Notes under the pieces: model-generated
Database searches by the model: none
Told to the model about the DNA's origin: nothing
Seen by the model: only the letters and a program-made list of their open reading frames with translations
In this document: positions 35,561 to 47,040 of the stretch, in pieces
How the letters are laid out: the number at the start of each line of letters is the position of its first letter
Numbering within the stretch: position 1 is the stretch's first letter
DNA from: Cunninghamia lanceolata
Taxonomy: Eukaryota > Streptophyta > Pinopsida > Cupressales > Cupressaceae
NCBI GenBank assembly: GCA_027924645.1
Contig: BSBN01001687.1
Span: 4,898,001-4,962,000, forward strand
Reading direction: 5' to 3'
Length of the DNA: 64,000 nucleotides
Translations under genes and position numbers: made by a program

Positions 35561-36902
35561 AGGAAAAGCATTAGTACAGACCATAGTAAACACAGATCCA
35601 AATTTGGTAAGGTAGAAGTATGTATTAAACTCTAACAATGCATCAGGTTGGTATGATGATTTGAATACATTTTTAATATTGGGTAAATATCCAAGTAAGA
35701 TGAAATCGTCTTAGAGAAGAGATTTAAAGATTAAAGCACAAGGGTACATGGCACAATGAGGTCTTCTATTTAAGAAGAATCATGAACGTATATATTTAAG
35801 ATGTTTAAACAGAATTGAAGTAGATAAGGTATTGTCAGAGTTACATGATAGGTATGGAACTGTTCATGGTTCTCATTTAGCTACTATGCATAAGATATTA
35901 AGAGCAGGATACTATTGGCTGACAATGATTAAAGATAGAGAGAGTCATATTCGAAGTTGTCACACTTGCTAGACTACAATAGACAAGGGAAGGAATCAGG
36001 CTAATCCATTACAACTAGTCATTGAGTCTAGGCCATTTGCACAATGGGGCTTGGATTTCATTGGAGTTATAAATCCTCCATCATTTGCAGGACATAATTT
36101 TATATTGATAGTGACAGACTACTTTACAAGGTGGACTAAATCCACATGTTGCAAATTTTCTACTACTGAGGTAGTTATCAAATTTCTTGAAGAAAATATC
36201 ATAACAAGGTTTGGAGCTCCATATTTGTTGGTATGTGATAATAGCCCTGCATTTTCTTCTCTAAAATTTTCCAAATGGGCATTTGAATATGAGATAATTT
36301 TAAAATTTTCTTCAAATTATTATCCTTAGGGGAATGGTTTAGTTGAGTCCACAAACAAGATTTTATTGGATATAATCAAGAAACTAATTGTAAAAAATCC
36401 CAGAGAGTGGAATACATTGTTAAAATATGCGTTGTGGGTAGATAGGACTAAGGTTAAGTCAACCTTAGGCAATGCTCCTTATCACCTAGTTTATGGGACT
36501 GATCCCATACTTCCAGTGAATTTAAGAATACCTATCTGGAATTTTACTAATGAGTATTTAGGATTTGATGAGCACATAGAAGTCAGGATAGTCCAAATGT
36601 TACAATTGGACGAAAAGAGAGATCAAGCTATTGAAAAATTTGCTAAACATCAAGCAGTGGTCAAAAGATGGTTTGACAAAAGAGAAAGAGTCAAAACATT
36701 TCAAATATCAAACTTAGTGCTGTGTTGGGATAAAGCACATGAAAAGAAAGGAAATCATGGGAAATTCGACAAATTGTGGTTAGGTCCATTACAGGTCACA
36801 AAGATAATAGGAGATAATACGTTAAGGCTTAAAACCTTGACTGGAGAAGATGTGCCATTACCTGTTAATGGCCAACATTTGAAACATTACTTCCAGGATT
36901 GA
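35561..36902 (+). pseudogene. G1 integrase
   Basis: The zinc-binding part has H-x-H (HGSHLATMHKIL, about 35866) and C-x2-C (CHTC, about 35958-35969). In the core, Asp is in QWGLDFIGV, Asp in LVCDNSPAF and Glu in GLVESTNK. TAG at 35970-35972 and at 36327-36329 (the YYPQGNG motif) replace Gln. The last 178 codons (36366-36902) are open and include the C-terminal HGKFDKLWLGPLQV-type GPY/F module, ending LPVNGQHLKHYFQD. Confidence 0.92.
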
Positions 36903-37820
36903 GGTGATGGTGGTTGTCATATTATGTATCATAGCATAAACAATGTACAGTTTTTTTTTTTTGGTTGTGTCTTGTTTTATTTTGTTGTTTTGTTGGTTTG
37001 TGTGTTGTGTTTCCTTGGTGGGGATGTTTTTTTTGTTTTGAAGTATACATGAGCAGATTAACAACCACTAAAAATAATAGAAAATTTAGAACATTCAGGC
37101 CAATTATTTGAAACTTATGCATAACTTGTTGTGACTTTCATGAATGTAGAAAATGGTTTGGCTTGTGAAGTTTTGTATTCAATAACTGTGGGTTGAGTAT
37201 TCAAGGGAGGTTGCTCACAATGACACACCTAAAATTCTTGGGTTTGTTGAACATACCAGTGTAGGTGTTAAGTGAAAAATCACCCTTGCTACCATTACAA
37301 TTCTCAGCTTAACTTTAGCAAGCGATCACACCTTGCATCATGAAGTTACAATGATAATATCCTATAAAGTCTCTATCTTACACAAAATAAAATAATAATA
37401 ATAATAATTAAATAAATAAAATGGATTTTACTAAAAATCTAGATTAAGCCATCTAAGTAACTCTATTGGGGCTATAGACACTTGCTAGCAGTGGGGCTCT
37501 ACTTAGGAGAATTGTAACGATAACCTTATCAGGGGTATAGACGCCTGTTGGCAGCAATGCTCTATCTGGTTGGCTATGGGGGAATGACATCAACTATGCA
37601 GTTTAATATCACTCATTGGTTTATTCAACTTATTTTTAAGATGAGGATTATTAATCACATGCACCCACTTAAACTCAATTGGGAGATTCATGCACCTTAT
37701 TGAATACATTAAGTCTCAAGTTAAATAATGGTCTAAAGAAAAGAAAGTTGGAAGTTATAAATTTATTCCATTTAGTTTTCTTTAATGGTTTTAATATAAT
37801 TGTTTTGTTTGGTTTCTAGT
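36903..37820 (+). other. G1 spacer between integrase and 3' LTR
   Basis: Non-coding. It has a T-rich run (36950-37030) and two imperfect copies of a block around GGGGCTATAGACACTTGCTA / GGGGTATAGACGCCTGTTGG with GGCTCTA..T..GG (37465-37580). The same block is in G2. No clear polypurine tract abuts the LTR; a purine-rich patch AAAGAAAAGAAAGTTGGAAG ends near 37754. Confidence 0.6.
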
Positions 37821-39681
37821 TGTTTTGATGCTCACAACACGCCCCATTTTACCTCTTAGCAAAATGAGGACCCCTACTGTGGCTATGGCTTTTTGCTTGT
37901 GTGTGGTCCTGCTTGGTGGTAAAGGGAAAAGAGGTAAAGGTTACAAACCATGTTGAAAACTGAAAAAATTTAGCATTAAGCTCTAGAGTGGAATAGAGGT
38001 GAATTCTTCGTCAAAAATGAATAAGGGTTGCTTTTTGAACCATTTTAAAATTTCTAATATTCTGCAAGATATGCGTTTTTGGTAAAATGCATTATAGAGG
38101 GGTTTTGTATGTTACATGTACAAGGTCATTTGTATGTGGAGTCATTGTATTAGTCACATGGAGTGGTCGAGTTTATTTATCATGGTACTTTGTATGCATG
38201 TGTTTAGTGTTTTATTCTTTGTATACAAGTCGGACCCGATAAGTTTCAGAAGTGGAGTGGATAAATGGCTAAGTTCGCATTGTATCTTAAGTTGTATGTT
38301 TGTTGAAAAGGAAAGATACAAGGCAATATACATCATGATATACATGTCATGGACTCAAATAGAATATAAAATTTGGTTTTATTAAGGTATGTTTCGTTGT
38401 ATATGTATGTTGCATATTTAGGGTTTACATCTTTGGCATACATAAAATGCGGATTTCAAAAGAGAATTAAATCGAATGTAAGTGATGCATCATACCTTAA
38501 TGTTTTTGGAAAGATGCATTTTCTTTATATACATGTATGGATCCGAAGAGGGTATATAATACGGTTAAGACAAATGAAAAGTTCGGGATGATTGTACAAA
38601 GAGATTACATGTATGGAGGCTTGTATCTAAGGGTAAATACAAGTGTCATTTCATCAAGATACAAGTGGGGAGGTAAAGTGGGTCCCACAGGTTGTATCTC
38701 GGGGTTGTATATTGTACAGATAGATGGATATACAAGAGCATATACAAGATGATATATAAGAAAAGATGCAAGGAACCATGATACAATAGGGATTTCAAAA
38801 GGAAGTTAAATAAAAGTAAGGCTTTGTATGTTTAGGCAATTGTATGTTAATGATATATAATCCTAATATACAAAGAAATGAAAGACATTGTTAGATAACT
38901 AAAAGGTAAAGAGGGTTTGTATGGGTCACAATTGTATAAACGTTTGTATCCATTTTACATACATTCCAATATACAAACAAAAGGTACAAGGGCAGATATA
39001 AAGAAAAAGGTAACATTGTTTATAACCCGTTGGATGTGGGCTTGTATATTGAAAAGATGCAAATTGACATACAAGAAATAATATACAAGGATGACATACA
39101 AGAAAGCACAATGTATGCAAAGTAAACTAATGGATAGAATGGTTTAAAAAATAAAATGTTGAAGTAGAAGGCCAAAGCCGTAGGTGCATTAATTGCTGCA
39201 ATTAATGTTGAACTAACACTGAAAATGGTAAAATTTAATAGGTTAGGGTAAATCAAGGGTTGTTTTTCTTTCAGATTTGCATTGTTAAAATTAGAAGTAT
39301 AAAAAGAGGAATTGTTGTAGAAATTGAATGAAAATTCATCACTAGATGGAATTTTAGAAATGAAAAAGATCAGAAAACGGTAAAGTGAGTCAACATTTGT
39401 AAGGTTGAGCTATCAAAAATATAGGTATTTATCTTGAATACCATTATAGTTCAGTTAATTAAAAATGCAAAGTGATTATCAGTAATTTCATTTTAAAATG
39501 TAAGCAAACATTAAATTACTATGTCTGATAGTTAATTAACTGGTTTGGGTTAAATAATACGAAAGTCAAAACTGAAAAAGACAAATGGGGGGTTAAGGTA
39601 AATGTAAAAAAACATAAAATTCATAGTAAAACCCTAGGTAGGAGAGTAAAATGACAAGTTAAAAAATGCATTTTTTATAGA

Positions 39682-42600
39682 ATGGCCCCAAATCAAAAAA
39701 AGGTGGATATAGGGGGTGAGGAAAAGATTGAAAAGGAAAGAAAGCCCTGTAAAGAAACCAAGAAGGAAGAGTTACCAATATACAGAGGGTACCCTTCGTT
39801 TCTCGACATAAGCAGAGTAGGGATAGACAATGGCATAGGGAATTATGATGCGAATGATGTTTTGCAGAAGATCACAACAACTGATGCTACACCTAACATG
39901 AGGTGTATATGGGAAAGTAGATTATATAGAGCTGTAGGTTTCCTATTAGCTATGGAAGCTAAGGGCCTGTGTTTAGATTGCATACACTTATATGATCCAG
40001 TTACTAGAAGAGTAATACACTAGGATAGAGTCATTACAGACTTATCTACAGAGGGGATTGCAAGAACATTTGGTCTAGAGATACATGAAAAAATGGTAGG
40101 TATTGATATTGACTAGTACAATGAGGATTTCAATGATAATGAGAGGGATTGTTGAAGTAAGATCTTCTACAGTTGGTATAATGCGGAGAATAAACCCAAG
40201 GTCATGGCAAGAGTAAATAAGATTCTGCAAAGAATAGAATTGAAGGAAGAGATATATTTGATGATTACAATGTTAAGAAGACTGATGGGATTGAGGGATG
40301 CCACTAAGTGTGAGCCTTGGATGTTCACTATTATACAATTCATGAGGGAAGCAAAGAAGGAACAAGGACAAATTCACTGGGCCAAGGCTATTAGCATAGC
40401 CATATGGAAATAGGCAATGTTAAGAAAACAAAAGATGATGCCTTTCTATTTGTCCTCGTATGTATTATATTCATGTGCAACAATAGTTCATCCATATATA
40501 TATGGGATTGACAGAATTGGAACCCTAGGGAATGGCCTAGATCAAAAGCTTGTATATGACCATTATCCTAATTTACAGGAGGACAATGCATTAAGAAAGT
40601 ATGCTTTAGTAAATGATGTATTTTATACATACACGGTCAGAGTTTTAAGAGAAGAGCAGGATAAAGATTATCTGCAGATGCGGAGGATACAATTGGTTTG
40701 CACAGTTCATGGTACATTCAATTCTAGAACTTCACTTATATCAGAACTGAGGGCTTTGAAGGAAAACCTTTCATGCTGCCTAGGTATCCTTCTAACAAAT
40801 TGATTGTTTTAGAGTTCTCAAGGCAGAACTTGAATGCCTTCAGAATTATAAAAAGAGGTATAATTGGGGAATCTTAAGCTCCCTTGGGCAATTGATAGAT
40901 ATTCCTATTCTAGCGAAGAAGTGGCTGGTTACTTAGAGAGGGAGTTAAGGTATTGGATTTAAGGAATTTGAGTTAGCAAGGAGGTTTGATCCTTTTCACA
41001 TGATCCAAAATACTATTGATTCTAAATTTAAACATCAAATACACATTGAGGATTTCTGGTCAGATTGTGGGAATGATAGAGAAGTGAGAAAGAGAGCTCA
41101 CAAAAGACTGACAGTAGAGAAAATGAGGTCCATGGGAGACATTTATCTACCCCTAGAAGTTAAGGATGATGGCAAATTATTACACCATAGTTATGAAAGT
41201 GCTAGGCTTGCTCCTATTGGAGAGCCTGATTGGTCACAACCATGGAATACATCTTTCGACACATTGTCCAAACCTGTCATTTTGTTCTCCAAGACATGGT
41301 TGAAGGACAGAATTGAGGAGCTTAAGGCTAAGGGAATTGAGCCTACATATCGAAAGAAGGGCAGAAAGAGAGTGAGGGACCATCAAAATGATCTCCAGTG
41401 CTTCTATGAAAAGAAAAGGAAGATTGTAGAAGCAAAGATTGTTGAGAAAGACAAAAATGCTACATTGATGGATCCTTATGCAATAGGGGTGACAATAGCA
41501 GTATCATTAGGCACATTTGTAGAAGCAAAGTCATTGAGTCATGATACCAATACAGAGAAAGCATAGGCTGCTAAAGAGTTAACAGGACAGAAGGCTATGA
41601 AGGCAATACCAGTAGGGATATCCAAAGGAGAAACTTTAAATAAGAGTGAAGTTATAGGAGAACAGTAGGTAGGTGATAAATTAAGTAACATACCTGGTGC
41701 ATCTACCTCAACAGAGAAAAGAAAAACATATGCTAAGGTTAAAATAAAATTGGCTGAAGAAATGTTGCATGGGTAAAAAATGCATGAAGCTAAACAAGTT
41801 ACTGAGACTGTCAACGTTGAAGATGACAACAGTGGAAGTGATGTCAAGGAAGTGGATTCAAGGATGGGAAGAGAAATTGGCATGGAAGAAGAAGAATCCA
41901 GTGAATATTCAAGTGAGGAAGAGGAACAAGACGCTCAAGCTTATATGGAAGTTGAAAAAAGGTCCATTATCTAAGCAAGAAAATGTATAAGAAGAATTGG
42001 GGGCAGTGGCTCCGTTTGGTACATTGGTACCTCCAGAAATAATAAGGGATGTGCAAGATGTAGCACATCAAATAGAGGAATCTGAAAAAGAGGATACACC
42101 TGAGGAAGCAGTGAAATAAACACCTGCTCAAACTAAAGAAGAAGCAAGAGCTAGTACTGTTGGTGTAGATGTGTTGAATATTTTGAACATGTATGGGGAA
42201 CACAACGAAGAAGAAAAGAATATAGAAAGTAAAGATGAACAAGAAAAAGAGACAAAAGAATCTGATAAGATAGTAGGTTCACCTTCACATGCAGAGCAAG
42301 TTGACATGCTTGAAAAGGTACAAAATAAAGGTGAAACAATAGAGGAAACAATAGATAAACCTAAAATAAAAGAGAACACGGAGAATATTGATGAAGATAA
42401 TTTTGAACCTAAAAATCAAATAGAAAATAAGGAAATGGAAAATATGGAACAAGAAAATAAAGAGGAAGATCAAGAAAAGAATTCATTAGAAAAAGAAGGT
42501 CTAGAGGAAGAAGTTGAGGGTGGAGGAGATACAAAAATAGAAGAAGAGGATAATGAGGGTGAATCTAAATAGACAAATGATCCAATCATATAGGAACCAG

Positions 42601-43651
42601 CCCCTCAACAACATCCTCCTCCACAGCAACAAGAACAACAACCACAGCAACAAGAACAACAACAACAACAAGAACAACAACAAGATCAACAACAGCAACA
42701 ACACAAACAAGGAGAAGTAGAAAAGCCTCAAGAAGAGGTAATCAATGAAGAGAAAGCTACTGAAAGCACAAAAGAGGCTTTAGCCTGGTTGGGTACATAA
42801 TTAAGGAGAGAAAAGGTGGAGGTACAATTAGTACCCATAGACATCAAAAGTTTATTAGGCGATGCAACACCAAGAGAAGAAAAGAGGAAGGCCAGAACCA
42901 TGTTGGCAATACAAAGGGGTCTAGATGGATCTAAAATACTGAATTTGGCCATACCATAGAAGGAGAAAGCCAAAGGAGAATTAATAGTAGATGACTACAA
43001 GATACTCAATTTTGACCTAGGACACACAACAAGGGAGCAACATATAAGTGAGTGCGAGGATATGCACCAAACTACTACAAAAATTCTAAGGAAAGATAAA
43101 GATAAACATGAATATTTAAAAGGACACGTTGTCCAGTTACAACAATTCATTAGGGGGATATTTGATCCCAATGCTACAATCCTAGAGTTACCTAGTGAAA
43201 TAGCAGTATTGTCAAAAGACAAAGTGAAGGATATGGAAAATAAGAGGCTCAAGGCCAATATTTTTGAAGAATGGTTTAGAGCATTCATGCAAGAAGGAGA
43301 AGAGGTGATCAAACAAGCAGTCACGGGATGGGAATTGGCTGCAACAAAAAAGAATAAATGCAGTGTACTTATATATAATTGTTAGTTTAGAAAAGAAGAA
43401 TGCAAGTTTGAATTAGGGCAACTGGAGGAAATTGAAGAAAGAGTGGATGAATTAATACATGAAGGAGTTATTACTCCTCAGATGGAAAATCAAGTACCAC
43501 ATGCCAGGTTAGAGTTAAGGTTTGAAGATGATAGTCTTAGAAGATGCATCATAGTCACTTAGGGTTTAGAGGAGAAAGCAGATAGCATGATCAGGTTGCA
43601 TAAGAGAATAGTTGAAAAGCTCATAGATCATGAATGTATGGACATACCAAC
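39682..43651 (+). pseudogene. LTR-resident unknown ORF, 3' LTR copy, main part
   Basis: The better preserved copy. It starts MAPNQKKVD at 39682, about 1.86 kb into the LTR, with a TATA-poor leader. It is open for most of 3.97 kb in three frames joined by two frameshifts (about 40670-40990 and 41970-42000) and ends after L3 at 56491, so the ancestral protein was about 1,400 residues. Regions: basic N terminus; globular part with MRCIWES, CIHLYDP, ATKCEPWMFTIIQFMREAKK and MMPFYLSSYVLYSC; Lys-rich part; Glu-rich acidic part (41800-42570); Gln-rich tract from CAA/CAG repeats (42600-42715); helical C terminus. No RT, integrase, protease or zinc knuckle is visible. I do not recognise a family. Confidence 0.75.
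42600..42715 (+). repeat. CAA/CAG (poly-Gln) tract in LTR ORF
   Basis: A run of CAACAA/CAG codons interrupted by GAA and GAT. The 5' LTR copy (27640-27700) is shorter, so the tract changed length after the LTRs separated. Confidence 0.8.
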
Positions 43652-43684
43652 TGTATACACCTAAAAATGACACAAATCATCCTA

Positions 43685-43961
43685 AATAAATATTCTAAAT
43701 ATTTATTCTATTCTTCTACCAATTAAATAAATATTCTAAATTTATTTAATCGATTCACGGTTCCATAATTAAATAAATTCAATTTATTTAATTAAAATTC
43801 TTCTAAATGTCCTACCTAATTAAATAATCATAAATTATTTAATTAATCCAAATTCCTCTATCCTAAGTTCTAAATTCAAAAATCCACCTCACCTTTTCCA
43901 CCTCACCTTGTCCACCTCATCAGGTCGCACATGTAATTAAATATATTTAATATTTAATTAC
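43685..43961 (+). repeat. Array of five AT-rich inverted repeats in L3 LTR
   Basis: Successive perfect stems: 9 bp (43685-43693 with 43699-43707), 11 bp (43722-43732 with 43740-43750), 14 bp around a single base (43766-43779 with 43781-43794), 12 bp (43817-43828 with 43834-43845) and 11 bp (43933-43943 with 43951-43961). All are made of TTAAT/AAATAA-type words. Repeated in the other L3 LTR copies. Confidence 0.85.
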
Positions 43962-44010
43962 CTATTTTTCTCTCACCCACATGGCCTATTTCTTCTCAAA
44001 TCAGAAATTA

Positions 44011-44199
44011 GTTAACTAATCAATCAAATCTGTTAACTAATTAGTCATTTGAGTTCACTAGTCAATCTATTCTGTTGACTCCTCAATCAACCCAGTTCAC
44101 TGGTCAATCAATTCAGTCAATCCCATAATCCACTCTTCTAACTAATCAATCAAGTCTATTAACTGTTCAGTCAATGGAGTTAACTCTCCAATCAATTTT
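44011..44199 (+). repeat. 21-bp phased repeat, nine units, L3 LTR
   Basis: Units of approximate consensus GTTAACTNNTCAATCAA plus four bases start at 44011, 44032, 44053, 44074, 44095, 44116, 44137, 44158 and 44179, a constant 21-bp step. The partial LTR at 52006 has seven units (52359-52505), two fewer. The array lies about 130-320 bp upstream of the TATA box. Confidence 0.85.
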
Positions 44200-44328
44200 G
44201 TCACATCCCCTCTTTCATGATGGAGCTGGGACACTTGTCACATTTCTACTGGTTGCACATTCCTCAACCATTCTTAGCCATTGATCTTCATATCTTCTCT
44301 CAACCGTTGATTCTCATTCTTCTGAGTC

Positions 44329-44335
44329 TATAAAT
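44329..44335 (+). promoter_or_regulatory. TATA box, L3 5' LTR
   Basis: TATAAAT, conserved in all L3 LTR copies at the same place, followed about 30 bp later by the probable transcription start region. Confidence 0.65.
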
Positions 44336-44722
44336 GAAGCTTCATCCTTCCATTCTAATCATCCAGGCTTTTGACATCGTTACTCTGCAGAAATATCACC
44401 GGCGCACCTTTGGCACCCTTTTACCATCTACAAGCTTGAGATCACATACTTGCCTTGGAGCTCATCTTCATTGCATATCACAATAGCCATTTACCATCGA
44501 CTTCCTTGAACACAGCTTAAAGGAGTGCACTCTCTGAGGGCTCACTTCATTGGCCAAAGGACGGTTGTAATAGGCAGACAACAGAAGCATCGATTTCAGG
44601 GAAGGTTTGCTTTGTGTTATTCATTGCTATTTACTTTCAATCTTTCTTGTTATCTTCTATTCTGTTGATGTTTGGGTTTTATATAATTCAATTGATTGAT
44701 CACCATTTTACCCTTACATTTT

Positions 44723-44734
44723 TGGTGCCCACCG
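44723..44734 (+). other. L3 primer-binding site
   Basis: TGGTGCCCACCG four bases after the LTR. The inverted copy at 53917-53930 reads TGGCACCCACC on its strand. tRNA not assigned. Confidence 0.6.
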
Positions 44735-44940
44735 TTTAATTTTATGTTTTTTACAAATTTTTGTAGTAAAAATTTATGTTTCTCTAAACCCCATTATCGA
44801 GTTTTGCAAGGATCTATCAAAAGATGACCTCCTGGCCTGAAACTGACATCACCAACATGCTCAGAAGGGTCAAAAACCTTAGAATCACCTATTAATTCAC
44901 AAAAATCAGAGACTGCAAAAAATCTCTGTGATTTTTTTGA

Positions 44941-45430
44941 GGGTGCATCCTTTTATCCAGCGGTCCAAAGGGTGCTTCTGCAGGGTGCATCGCTTTATCC
45001 AGCGGTCCGAAGGGTGCTTCCGCATCCTTTTATCCAACTATTCAAAAAGGTTTTTTTTGCAGGGTGCATCCTTTTATCCAGCGGTCCAAAGGGTGCTTCC
45101 GCAGGGTGCATCGCTTTATCTAGCGGTCCGAAGGGTGCTTCCGCGTCCTTTCATCCAATGGTCTGAAGATTGCTTCCGTAGGGTGCATCCTTTTATCCAG
45201 CGATCCAAAGGGTGCTTCCGTAGGGTGCATCACTTTATCCAGCGGTCCAAAGGGTGCTCCCGCATCCTTTTATCCAACTGTCCTAATAGCTTTTTCGCAG
45301 GGTGCATCCTTTTATCCAACGGTCCGAAGGGTGCTCCCACAAGGTGCATCATTTTATCCAGTGGTCTGAAGGGTGCTTCTGCATCCTTTATCTAGTGGTC
45401 TGAAAGGTGCTTCTGTAGGGTGCATTGTTT
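44941..45430 (+). repeat. About 119-bp higher-order tandem repeat in L3 leader
   Basis: The word GGGTGCAT with CTTTTATCCAGCGGTCC recurs. Superunits start at 44941, 45062, 45181, 45300 and 45418 (steps of 121, 119, 119 and 118). Each superunit consists of about three 40-bp subunits of the type GGGTGCATC..TTTATCCAGCG. The translated frames are not real genes but periodic. Confidence 0.85.
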
Positions 45431-45819
45431 TATCCAACAATTCTCCACCCTACCTTCTTCTACATGCCATAAGGGTGGTATCTTTTTCTTTTTGCCATAA
45501 CAGGAGCCTACGAACTCGTAATTGCGCAAATAAACACTCGTTGCAAAGGTAATTCCATGAACTTCACAATGAAGCAGGTTTGATCAAGTGATTTTATCAT
45601 TTTGTTAGCTATTTTTATAGTCAAATTTCAGCTATCTTTCCAAGCTTAAATCTAGCATTTTTTCTTGAAAACTAATGATTTATCTATGCAGCTTGACTTA
45701 AACACTTGTCAAAGAAAGAAGAATAGACACTTTTGATATATCTTCTACAGGGTTGAGAGATGGATAGTTTTATTTTCCTTAACACACACATCATAGATTA
45801 ACTAGGGGAAAACTAAAAC

Positions 45820-46145
45820 AACTTGCATACAATTCTCATCTAGTTCTAATTAGGAAGGAGTAACTCATTGTTCATGCAACTTGCATACAATTTTTATCTA
45901 GTTCTAATTAGGAAGGAGTAACCCATTGTTCATGCAACTTGCATACAATTCTCATCTAGTTCTAATTAGGAAGGAGTAACTCATTGTTCATGCAACTTGC
46001 ATATAATTTTCATCTAGTTCTAATTAGGAAGGAGTAACCCATTGTTCATGCAACTTGCATACAACTTTCATCTAGTTCTAATTAGGAAGGAGTAACCCAT
46101 TGTTCATGCAAATTGCATACAATTTTAATCCAACTCTAATTAGGA
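45820..46145 (+). repeat. 58-bp tandem repeat in L3 interior
   Basis: The word TTCTAATTAGGAAGGAGTAA recurs at 45844, 45902, 45960, 46018 and 46076, with a decayed sixth copy near 46134: a constant 58-bp step. Each unit also holds CATGCAACTTGCATACAA. Confidence 0.88.
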
Positions 46146-47040
46146 AAGTAAAAATATGCATGTCAATCTCACATAGTTTCTAATTAGGAGGGTGATAACT
46201 GAATTATTGCAATCTTGGTTTCATTGATCATTGCTATATGGCTATCTCTTTCAGTTAAGAATATTGCTATCTTGCAAAGGAAAGAATCATTGCTATCTCC
46301 TAATCACTTCAAAGTTAACAACTGTGTGAGTGCACAAGTAGAGTAGCCCATTTAGTTTTTCTAATTTTAACTAGGTTGGATTAACCAGTGTATTCTGTGC
46401 TTGCGAATGACACTAGGCTTATGCTCTCCCCTTTTCTGGGTGATCAGAGTGCCAGACTTGTCATTCTATTTGTTTAACCTTTAGGAGGGGCCTGCCCTTG
46501 GATGCACACTTGTCCAAGTGGGAACGACCCTAAGTGGTAACAGGCTAAAGCCAAGCCCTACCAAGCCACTTAAAATAAATTGTGCTTGAGGTGAAAACCT
46601 CCTGCAACGAGTGTTGCTGTGTTACACCAACGGCCAACCTCCCCCAAAACCCTCTAAGGCATAACCCTTTGAGGCTGGGAGACTCCATAACGGAGAGTAG
46701 TGCCACCGCATGTGTAACCACTCGAACGGTTGCCCTCATTAAACACCTCTTGTTCTAGTGACCAAAATCCCTTGTAATCCATTTCTAACCTAGGATCTCT
46801 GTGCTTGCTTTTGTTCAGTTTAGTCCAAAATAGAGTCAGAAAAAACCACAAAAATAATGAAAAAAACCATACAAATATCTTTGTGTTTACTGTGTCTTCT
46901 TGCCATAATTGAGAAAAATTAGATCAAAAGACTGACTTGCAACCAAGAAACCAAAAAGCACTGAAAAACGTGTCAAAAAAAAAAACTTTGCAAAATCATT
47001 CGAAGAAACTAGAGTTGCACATTTATCCTCTACCAGAATT
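46146..47040 (+). other. L3 leader, no gene seen
   Basis: Non-coding as far as I can tell. It includes a GC-richer stretch (46480-46740) with direct and inverted short words, then an A-rich stretch before the ORF at 47041. Confidence 0.4.

Larger units (their letters stand above)
37821..43651 (+). repeat. G1 3' LTR, part before L3
   Basis: Starts TGTTTTGATGCTCACAACA (one change in the palindrome) and matches the 5' LTR. It contains the long ORF from 39682. It is interrupted at the CCAAC duplication (43647-43651) of L3. Confidence 0.92.
43652..44718 (+). repeat. L3 5' LTR
   Basis: 1067 bp. The first 310 bp hold five AT-rich inverted repeats (see 43685-43961), 44011-44199 holds nine 21-bp units, and a TATA box is at 44329-44335. 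The end ACCCTTACA is followed by the PBS. Confidence 0.92.

Noticed and set aside
44011..44199. Possible CRISPR array from regular 21-bp units
   Set aside because: No repeat-spacer alternation, units adjoin directly, the setting is a plant LTR and there are no cas genes.
44928..45395. 155-codon ORF of repeated FIQRSKGCF-type peptide
   Set aside because: It is the translation of the 119-bp tandem repeat; all frames look repetitive and there is no independent sign of coding.
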